11,476 bases of DNA from Pseudomonadota bacterium (GTDB lineage Bacteria; Pseudomonadota; Gammaproteobacteria; Steroidobacterales; Steroidobacteraceae). Below the pieces are notes generated by a model. It worked only from the letters and a program-made list of their open reading frames with translations, was not told the DNA's origin and searched no databases. Numbering within the stretch: the stretch's first letter is position 1; every line of letters starts with the position of its first letter. Of the stretch, positions 6,681 through 11,476 are shown one piece after another. The position numbers and the translations under genes were made by a program. The DNA lies in contig JAEZCN010000044.1 of assembly GCA_023433515.1 (NCBI GenBank), positions 1-11,476 on the forward strand, in the 5' to 3' direction.

Positions 6681-6859
6681 AATGGGGACATTCCTCGTTT
6701 CCTAGCAAAAGGGGACAGACCTCGAATGGGGCTCGATGAGTCCCGGCGATTGGTTGACTTGGAGGCAAAGAGCGAAGAGAAGAGGCTCGAGCCTGGAAGG
6801 CAGCGCGCCAGCAAACCAGGTCTGTCCCCGTTTGCTAGGAAACGAGGAATGTCCCCATT
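6681..6859. mobile_element. MITE/REPIN-like element with 42-bp inverted arms
   Basis: The left arm 6681-6722 and right arm 6818-6859 are reverse complements at 41 of 42 positions. Between them lie 95 bases without a gene, containing a perfect 12-bp palindrome AGGCTCGAGCCT (6783-6794) and a nested inverted repeat AGCAAAC (6810-6816) / GTTTGCT (6830-6836). The arms contain GGGGACATTCC and GGGGACAGACC; similar GGGGACAGACC-type repeats recur in many proteobacterial genomes, from memory. No target-site duplication is visible, and no transposase is encoded. The right end falls inside the uppP stop codon, and the left end touches the direct repeats. A nonautonomous element moved by a REP-associated (RAYT) or other transposase elsewhere is likely. 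It may also end uppP transcription. Confidence 0.75.
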
Positions 6860-7664
6860 ACCACTCGACCAGGCCGGTGTAGGCGGTGCCGAGGATCAGC
6901 AGGCCGAACACGATGCGGTACCAGGCGAACATCGCGAACGAATGCCGGCTCACGAAGCGGATCAGGAACTTCACGGCGAGCAGGGCGCTGATGAATGACA
7001 CCACGCAGCTCACGATGAGGGGTCCGGTCTCGAATTGCGCGATTGCGTCGCGCTCCTTCCACAGTTCGTAAATCGTCGCGGAGACGAGTACCGGGATCGC
7101 GACGAAGAATGAAAATTCCGCGGCGGTCTTGCGCGAGAGACCGCACAGCAGGCCACCGATGATCGTCGCGCCCGAGCGGCTCGTGCCGGGGATCAGCGAC
7201 AGCGCCTGGAACGCGCCGAGCTTGAGCGCGTCGACGGTCGTGAGCTGGTCGACGTCCTGCACGCGCTCCTCGTGCTGGCGGCGCTCCGCCCAGAGGATGA
7301 TCACGCCGCCGACGACCAGCGCGATCGCGACGGTCACGGCGTTGAACAGCACGGCCTTGAGCTGGTCGCCGAACAGCAGCGCGAGAACGGCGAGCGGCAG
7401 GAACACGATCAGCAGATTGAGGACGAAGCGCCGCGAGGTCGCATCGCGGTGCAGGCTGAAAGCCGTGTGCAGCAGTTTCCGCCGGAACTCCCAGCACACC
7501 GCGAGGATCGCGGGTCCCTGGATAACGATCACGAGCGCGTCAACCGCGGCGCCATGCAGTCCGAGCAGCGACTGCGTGAGGATCAGGTGACCCGTGCTGG
7601 AAATCGGCAGGAATTCGGTGATGCCTTCGACGAGGCCCAGGATGATCGCTTCGAGGTAGGACAT
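6858..7664 (-). CDS. uppP: Undecaprenyl-diphosphatase UppP (BacA)
   Basis: UppP is an inner-membrane phosphatase that turns undecaprenyl diphosphate into the monophosphate, recycling the lipid carrier for peptidoglycan and other polymers; extra copies give bacitracin tolerance. The 268-residue protein matches the family length. The first active-site motif EGITEFLPISSTGH is at 13-26 and the second, PGTSRSG, at 159-165 (R163 matching the catalytic arginine). Between and after them lie several hydrophobic membrane helices. The charged stretch ERRQHEERVQD (127-137) is a cytoplasmic or periplasmic loop. The start ATG at 7664 has no obvious Shine-Dalgarno sequence. It lies 104 bases downstream of cca on the same strand. 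Its TAA (6860-6858) overlaps the end of the inverted-repeat element by two bases. Confidence 0.97.
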   Translation of the reverse strand: MSYLEAIILGLVEGITEFLPISSTGHLILTQSLLGLHGAAVDALVIVIQGPAILAVCWEFRRKLLHTAFSLHRDATSRRFVLNLLIVFLPLAVLALLFGDQLKAVLFNAVTVAIALVVGGVIILWAERRQHEERVQDVDQLTTVDALKLGAFQALSLIPGTSRSGATIIGGLLCGLSRKTAAEFSFFVAIPVLVSATIYELWKERDAIAQFETGPLIVSCVVSFISALLAVKFLIRFVSRHSFAMFAWYRIVFGLLILGTAYTGLVEW

Positions 7665-7691
7665 GCGAGGTTCGTTGTTCTCCGGGCGCGC

Positions 7692-7697
7692 AGTGTA
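7692..7697 (-). promoter_or_regulatory. Candidate -10 element (TACACT) upstream of uppP
   Basis: On the minus strand TACACT (7697-7692) matches the -10 consensus at 4 of 6 positions, 27 bases upstream of the uppP ATG. No -35 is recognisable 16-18 bases further upstream. The same hexamer occurs just before two other genes in this window. Confidence 0.25.
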
Positions 7698-7743
7698 AAG
7701 GATGGGCGCGCGCCGCGTGGTATCGATGCGCTGTCAGCGTGAT

Positions 7744-7761
7744 CCGCCACGCGAATGGCGG
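7744..7761. other. Small hairpin after the cca stop codon
   Basis: CCGCCA (7744-7749) and TGGCGG (7756-7761) are exact reverse complements around a 6-base loop, starting 7 bases past the cca TGA (7771-7769). There is no T-run downstream on the minus strand, so an intrinsic terminator is doubtful; the hairpin could slow transcription or protect the cca 3' end. The rest of the 104-bp cca-uppP gap holds a CGCTG-T-CAGCG palindrome (7729-7739) and the candidate uppP -10. Confidence 0.3.
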
Positions 7762-7768
7762 GGGTCCC

Positions 7769-8992
7769 TCAGGACGTGAACTTCAGCTCTTCGATCGCCG
7801 CGATGCGCCGGCGCCGCAGTTCTTCTCCGATCTGCGCGCCGGTGAGTCCTGCGCGTTCCTCGGTCGTGAGTGCGACCGCGGCCGCGCGCTCGCGTGCGCA
7901 TGCGAAGAACTCGCGCTGTGGATACGGCCGCGATTCGAGCCCCGTGCGGCCGCGCGCGTCGGCTTCGCAGGCCAGCAGGAAATCCGCGAATCGTTCCGGG
8001 CGTCGGAACGCGTCGCAGCTCTCGAGCGTGTTGAGCACGGTCGCGGCGCGCAGCTCGCGCGCGCGGTGCACGTGTGTGTGATAACGCGCCGCGACGACCG
8101 CGAGCTCGCGCAGGTGGTTAGGCACGCGCACCCGAGCGCACAACTGCTCGACGAGCTCGACACCCGCGCCCTCGTGACCGTGATGCGAGGGCAGCATCTC
8201 GGGCGGCGTCACGCCCTTGCCGAGATCGTGCATCAGCACCGCGAAGCGCACCGGAACGCCGCCGCCGAGCTTCACGGCTTCCCGCAGGCTCAACAGCAGG
8301 TGCGCGCCGGTATCGACTTCCGGATGCCATTTCTCCGGTTGCGGCACGCCGAACAATGCATCGATTTCCGGGAAGACGACCGCGAGCGCGCCGCACTCGC
8401 GCAGCACGCTGATGTACACGTCGGGGCTGGGCTCGCCGAGCGCCTTCTCGGTTTCGGCCCACACACGCTCGGCGACCAGCGCGTTCGCCTCGCCGTCCGC
8501 AACCATCCTGCGCATGAGCGCCATGGTTTCGTCGGCGACGCGGAATCCGAGCGGCGCATATCGCGCGGCGAATCGCGCGACGCGCAGGATGCGCACGGGG
8601 TCCTCGATGAACGCGTCCGACACGTGGCGCAACAGCCGCGCGTCGAGGTCGGCCTTGCCGCCGTACGGATCGATGAGGTTGCCGGCCGTGTCTTCGGCCA
8701 TCGCGTTGACGGTCAGGTCGCGGCGCTTGAGATCGTCCTCGAGCGTGACGCCCGGCGAATATTCGGTGGTGAATCCGCGATAACCGGGACCGACCTTGCG
8801 TTCGAGGCGCGCGAGCGCGTGCTCCTCTTTCGTTTCCGGATGCAGGAACACCGGAAAATCGCGTCCCACGGGAATGTACCCGGCGCGCTCCAGCTCGGCC
8901 GGTGTCGCGCCTACGACAACCCAGTCCCGCTCGACGACGGGGCGCCCGAGCAGGCGGTCACGAACCGCGCCACCCACCAAGTACACTTGCAT
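7769..8992 (-). CDS. cca: Multifunctional CCA protein (CCA-adding tRNA nucleotidyltransferase with HD domain)
   Basis: This enzyme adds or repairs the 3' CCA of tRNAs without a template; the C-terminal HD domain of the gammaproteobacterial form has phosphatase and phosphodiesterase activity. The 407-residue protein (E. coli 412) matches along its length: YLVGGAVRD (4-12), DWVVVGATP (23-31), RDFPVFLHP (44-52), LKRRDLTVNAMAED (88-101), DPVRILRVARFAARY (131-145), then HDLGKGVTPPE (255-265) and HHGHEGAGV (270-278) of the HD domain. One oddity: the metal-binding DxD of the E. coli enzyme (D21, D23) reads E21-R-D23 here. The start ATG is six bases from the start codon of the divergent lipoprotein gene, and no Shine-Dalgarno sequence is seen. 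TAACAT ends six bases before the ATG on the minus strand and could be a -10 for a leaderless message. Confidence 0.96.
   Translation of the reverse strand: MQVYLVGGAVRDRLLGRPVVERDWVVVGATPAELERAGYIPVGRDFPVFLHPETKEEHALARLERKVGPGYRGFTTEYSPGVTLEDDLKRRDLTVNAMAEDTAGNLIDPYGGKADLDARLLRHVSDAFIEDPVRILRVARFAARYAPLGFRVADETMALMRRMVADGEANALVAERVWAETEKALGEPSPDVYISVLRECGALAVVFPEIDALFGVPQPEKWHPEVDTGAHLLLSLREAVKLGGGVPVRFAVLMHDLGKGVTPPEMLPSHHGHEGAGVELVEQLCARVRVPNHLRELAVVAARYHTHVHRARELRAATVLNTLESCDAFRRPERFADFLLACEADARGRTGLESRPYPQREFFACARERAAAVALTTEERAGLTGAQIGEELRRRRIAAIEELKFTS
8982..8987 (+). promoter_or_regulatory. Candidate -10 element (TACACT) for the aminopeptidase gene
   Basis: TACACT lies 11 bases before the ATG at 8999, inside the first codons of cca on the other strand. 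Transcription would start about 5 bases before the start codon. No matching -35 is seen. Only the position and the repeated use of this hexamer in the window support it. Confidence 0.22.
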
Positions 8993-8998
8993 GGACCC

Positions 8999-10048
8999 AT
9001 GTTAACCAATCTCCGCAAGCCCCTCGCCATCCTGTCGGCCATGGCAGTTTGTCTCGCCCTGACCGGGTGCGGCACGATGTACGTGGCGCAGGCCGCGAAG
9101 GGCCAGATGCAGATCCTGACTGCGCGCCGTCCGATCGATAAGGTGCTCGCCGATCCGAAGTCCGCGCCCGAGCTGCGGCAGCGGCTCGAATCGGTGCGCG
9201 CGGCGCGCGAGTTCGCGGCGCGCGAGCTGGACCTGCCCGACAACAAGAGCTACACCTCGTACGCGGACTTGAGGCGCGACTACGTCGTCTGGAGCGTGGT
9301 GGCGACGCCGGAGTTTTCGGTCGAGCCACGCGAATGGTGTTTTCCGTTCGTCGGCTGTTTCGCGTATCGCGGTTACTTCAAGCAATCGAAGGCCGACGCG
9401 TTTGCCGACTCACTGCGCGCGGAAGGTTTCGACGCGATGGTCGGTGGCGTGCCGGCCTATTCGACGCTCGGGAAATTCAACGACCCGATCCTGAGCACGA
9501 TGCTGGGGTACGGTGACGACGAGCTCGCGTCCATCCTGTTTCACGAGCTGTCGCACCAGGTGGTCTACATCCCCGACGACAGCGCCTTCAACGAAGCGTT
9601 CGCCGTCACCGTCGAGCGCGAAGGCCTCGCGCGCTGGCTCGAGGACCGCGGTCGGACCGCGGATCTCGAGAAGCACCAGAAACGCCGCGAGCGACAGGCC
9701 GAGAGCATGCGGATCGTGGCGCGTTACCGGCGCGCGCTCGAGTCGCTCTACGCCTCGCAGTTGCCCGAGGAGGAGATGCGTCAGCGCAAGTCCGAGGTGT
9801 TCGCGCGCCTCGTGGTCGAGCTCGAGGCGCTCGATGCGCGTCACGGCACCCGCTCGCAGATCGTCGCCGACCTCGAAGGTCAGCCGAACAACGCACGGCT
9901 CGCGTCGCTCGCGACCTACTACGATTGCGTCCCGGGATTCGAACGATTGCTCGCCGACCAGCAACACGACCTGCCGCGCTTCTACGCCGCCGCGCGCGAG
10001 CTCGCCAAACTACCGAGAGAAGAACGCCGCGCGCGCCTTTGCCGGTAG
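8999..10048 (+). CDS. Lipoprotein zinc aminopeptidase (COG4324-like, PF10023)
   Basis: Probably a periplasm-facing, membrane-anchored metallopeptidase. The 349-residue protein starts with a lipoprotein signal: basic MLTNLRK, a hydrophobic stretch, then the lipobox LTGC with lipidated C24. The zinc site is HELSH (182-186), with E199 in FNEAFA 13 residues later as the likely third ligand, a gluzincin arrangement. Upstream, WCFPFVGCFAYRGYF (113-127) and FDAMVGGVPAYSTLG (144-158) are characteristic of the family. A basic, helical, probably coiled-coil segment (about 211-285) follows. The reading frame is open far upstream only as an antisense shadow of cca; the signal peptide fixes the ATG at 8999. 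The substrate is unknown. The next gene encodes another metallopeptidase-like sequence. Confidence 0.88.
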   Translation: MLTNLRKPLAILSAMAVCLALTGCGTMYVAQAAKGQMQILTARRPIDKVLADPKSAPELRQRLESVRAAREFAARELDLPDNKSYTSYADLRRDYVVWSVVATPEFSVEPREWCFPFVGCFAYRGYFKQSKADAFADSLRAEGFDAMVGGVPAYSTLGKFNDPILSTMLGYGDDELASILFHELSHQVVYIPDDSAFNEAFAVTVEREGLARWLEDRGRTADLEKHQKRRERQAESMRIVARYRRALESLYASQLPEEEMRQRKSEVFARLVVELEALDARHGTRSQIVADLEGQPNNARLASLATYYDCVPGFERLLADQQHDLPRFYAAARELAKLPREERRARLCR

Positions 10049-10155
10049 ATGGTGCGCGGCACCGCAACCCGGCAAGAGTCTCCCGGGATTTCCGCGGCAG
10101 GCAGCGATTATGTCGCGTCAAGAAATTGGCATGCGGGTCCGGGCCGCGCACGTGT

Positions 10156-10180
10156 CATGATCGTTTCCGAATCGATCATG
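10156..10180. repeat. Perfect 8-bp inverted repeat covering the start codon of the next gene
   Basis: CATGATCG (10156-10163) and CGATCATG (10173-10180) are exact reverse complements with a 9-base spacer. The right arm ends with the preferred ATG (10178-10180) and the left arm contains another in-frame ATG (10157-10159). In RNA this would put both start codons in a stem; in DNA it could be a dimer binding site. The rest of the 129-bp stretch from 10049 holds a short GGTGC-GCG-GCACC hairpin (10051-10063) and no convincing promoter. Confidence 0.4.
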
Positions 10181-10900
10181 CGCGGCTTGTTCAAAACGAA
10201 AGCTTTTCTGGATGCGACGCGGCGCGAGTGGCAGTTCGACGCGTTCGCCTGGCTGCTGCGCAATTGCGGTGGCTACGCGAAGTTTTTCGAGACGACGCTC
10301 GTGCTGCCCACCGAGGACCATTTTCCCGATCGCGGGATGAAGGGGCACGCGGCCGCGGCGTCGCTGTTTCGCCAGGTGCGCGATCATGCGGGCATGGCCG
10401 ACTGGCCCTGCGTCGTCGAGCCGCGCCCGGATGCCGAGCCCACGCTCACGATCGGCGAAGACCGCATTCCCGTCATCACGTACCGGCCCGAAGAAACGGA
10501 CCAGACCGTTCTCGTCACCACGTTCGCGCACGAGCTCGCGCGTTACCTGGTCGAGACCTTCGACGAGGTGTCGCCCGGTGGTGAGGCGCTGCGCGAACAG
10601 TCCATCGACATCGCGGCGGTATTCCTCGGATTCGGCGTATTCATGGCCAACGCGAAATTGTCTTCGGCTCGTTACGAGCTCAACGAAGGCGAGTTCGCGA
10701 ACGCGCTCGCGATGTTCTGCCTGCTCCGCAAGATCGATCCCGAAAGCATCGACGCGCATCTGAATCCGCACCTGCGCAAGTACGTGAGGCTCGCCGCGCG
10801 CGACCTGGCCCGGCACGAGATCCAGTTCCAGAAGCTGCGATCGGTATTCGCGGCGCCGTCGACCGATTCCGCCGAACAGACGCGACCTTCCGCACGCTGA
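10178..10900 (+). CDS. Uncharacterised protein with degenerate gluzincin-like motif (HELAR)
   Basis: I do not recognise a named family. The preferred start at 10178 gives 240 residues beginning MRGLFKTKAFLDATRREWQF; in-frame ATGs at 10157 and 10049 would add 7 or 43 residues, and the longest form looks less protein-like at its N-terminus. No signal peptide or membrane helix is clear. The middle contains TTFAHELARYLVETF, which resembles a zinc HExxH helix but with Arg (CGT, 10541-10543) where the second His is expected. EQSIDIAAVFLGFGVFMAN follows, where metallopeptidase-like relatives carry a further acidic ligand. The C-terminal part is helical and charged, ending in a Ser/Thr/Arg-rich tail. 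It follows the aminopeptidase gene in the same direction. Probably an inactive peptidase-like protein or one with altered metal binding; confidence in that role is low. Confidence 0.8.
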   Translation: MRGLFKTKAFLDATRREWQFDAFAWLLRNCGGYAKFFETTLVLPTEDHFPDRGMKGHAAAASLFRQVRDHAGMADWPCVVEPRPDAEPTLTIGEDRIPVITYRPEETDQTVLVTTFAHELARYLVETFDEVSPGGEALREQSIDIAAVFLGFGVFMANAKLSSARYELNEGEFANALAMFCLLRKIDPESIDAHLNPHLRKYVRLAARDLARHEIQFQKLRSVFAAPSTDSAEQTRPSAR

Positions 10901-10906
10901 CGCGAC

Positions 10907-10912
10907 TACACT
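10907..10912 (+). promoter_or_regulatory. Candidate -10 element (TACACT) for the GH5 gene, leaderless spacing
   Basis: TACACT is followed by six bases and then the ATG at 10919. With normal spacing, transcription would begin at or next to the start codon, giving a leaderless message, which agrees with the absence of a Shine-Dalgarno sequence. No -35 is seen 16-18 bases upstream. Confidence 0.3.
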
Positions 10913-10918
10913 GCGGCG

Positions 10919-11476
10919 ATGCGCCGCGTCGTCCTGACGTTCCTCCTCGTACTTCCCGCGTTCGCGGCGCCTGCCGCCGATTCCATCGAGTTCTGGAGCG
11001 CGCCGCGGCGCGGTTCCAACTGCTTCAACGAGACGCCGCCGGACGCGGAATACTTTCACGCGTTGCGCGGCTACGGCGCGACCTGGGTGCGTCTCACGTT
11101 CAGCAAGTGGAAATCGGCGCGCGGCCGGGATTTCCTGTTCGGCAGCCTGGATGAATACCAGGCGCTCGTACCCGAGGATCTCGCCACCTTGCGCCGCGTG
11201 CTCGACCATGCCCATGCGGCCGACATCAAGGTCGTAATCGTTCCGCTGTCGCTGCCGGGCGCGCGCTGGATCCAGATGAACGACGACAAGTTCGACGATC
11301 GCCTGTGGAGCGATCGCCAATATTGGGACCAGTCGGCGGCCGCGTGGCGCGATGTCGCCGCCGCGCTCGCGGACCATCCGGCGATCGTCGCATTCAATCT
11401 CTTGAACGAACCGGTGCCGGAGCGCGAGGGCGGACTCGCCGAACACGCGCCGCCGGAAGTCATGCGCGCGTGGTAT
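10919..11476 (+). CDS. Secreted glycoside hydrolase, GH5/cellulase-like (5' part; 3' end outside window)
   Basis: The frame is open from the ATG at 10919 to the window end (186 residues). It begins with a Sec signal peptide, MRRVVLTFLLVLPAFAAPAA, with likely cleavage near residue 16 or 20. The mature part looks like a TIM-barrel glycosidase of clan GH-A: RRGSNCFNETPP near the N-terminus, ATWVRLTFSKW (54-64) with the conserved strand-2 arginine R58, DIKVVIVPLSLPG (102-114) as strand 3, and AIVAFNLLNEPVPE (155-168) as strand 4 with the N163-E164 pair, E164 being the expected acid/base. The nucleophile glutamate would lie beyond the window. The substrate cannot be told; beta-glucans or mannans are common for the family. 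It follows the HELAR gene after 18 bases. Confidence 0.85.
   Translation, partial: MRRVVLTFLLVLPAFAAPAADSIEFWSAPRRGSNCFNETPPDAEYFHALRGYGATWVRLTFSKWKSARGRDFLFGSLDEYQALVPEDLATLRRVLDHAHAADIKVVIVPLSLPGARWIQMNDDKFDDRLWSDRQYWDQSAAAWRDVAAALADHPAIVAFNLLNEPVPEREGGLAEHAPPEVMRAWY

Noticed and set aside
6602..6814. Upstream extension of the HTH gene by 71 codons
   Set aside because: It runs through the inverted-repeat element and the direct repeats and has the composition of repeat DNA; the conserved part starts at the ATG at 6601.
6726..6998. A 90-codon plus-strand frame over the right repeat arm and the uppP 3' end
   Set aside because: It is antisense to uppP at one end and repeat sequence at the other; no protein motif.
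7739..8998. A plus-strand frame open for 420 codons through the whole cca gene, continuous with the aminopeptidase frame
   Set aside because: It is the antisense of a well-conserved gene; the composition is low-complexity and rich in Arg, Glu and His, and the lipoprotein signal at 8999 marks the true start. High GC explains the lack of stops.
10118..11446. A 442-codon minus-strand frame opposite the HELAR and GH5 genes
   Set aside because: The plus-strand genes have a signal peptide and family motifs; the minus-strand product is Arg-rich and has no recognisable motif. Taken as a shadow.

Overview
The window is GC-rich, densely packed bacterial chromosome. The gene set (rpsU divergent from tsaD, folB, folK, a FolM/PTR1-like pteridine reductase, a class II cca with HD domain, uppP) and the protein sequences point to a gammaproteobacterium, probably near Xanthomonadales, Nevskiales or Steroidobacter. 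That placement is an inference from gene content. No ribosomal RNA, tRNA, CRISPR array, prophage or intact transposase gene is visible.

Layout. 1-282: the 5' end of rpsU (minus strand; its stop lies outside the window) faces tsaD across a shared 137-bp promoter region. 283-2298: a plus-strand run tsaD, folB, folK, with folB/folK overlapping as ATGA. 2297-2377: a long near-perfect hairpin fills the gap to the convergent pteridine reductase gene (2377-3132, minus). That gene is head-to-head with a MidA/NDUFAF7-type methyltransferase gene (3145-4353, plus). 4460-6336: a translationally coupled two-component pair, a LytS/AlgZ-type membrane kinase and a LytTR response regulator. 6308-6601 (minus): a small Xre-like HTH gene whose 3' end overlaps the regulator gene. 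6647-6680: two 13-bp direct repeats lie 5' of the HTH gene. 6681-6859: a MITE/REPIN-like element with 42-bp inverted arms, abutting the uppP stop codon. 6858-8992 (minus): cca then uppP. 8999-10900 (plus): a lipoprotein zinc aminopeptidase gene (COG4324-like), head-to-head with cca, then a gene for a protein with a degenerate HExxH motif (HELAR). 10919-11476: the N-terminal part of a secreted GH5-type glycoside hydrolase, cut by the window end.

How the genes fit together. folB, folK and the pteridine reductase form a pterin/folate group. tsaD, rpsU and cca are translation and tRNA-maturation housekeeping genes, and uppP recycles the cell-wall lipid carrier. The two-component pair looks like a self-contained signalling operon with no visible target genes next to it, unless it regulates itself. 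I see no clear new multi-gene system. The most interesting signals are the two inverted-repeat elements whose ends fall inside stop codons, the two head-to-head gene pairs with almost no space between start codons and no Shine-Dalgarno sequences, the phased direct repeats before the HTH gene, and the broken zinc motif beside an intact metallopeptidase.
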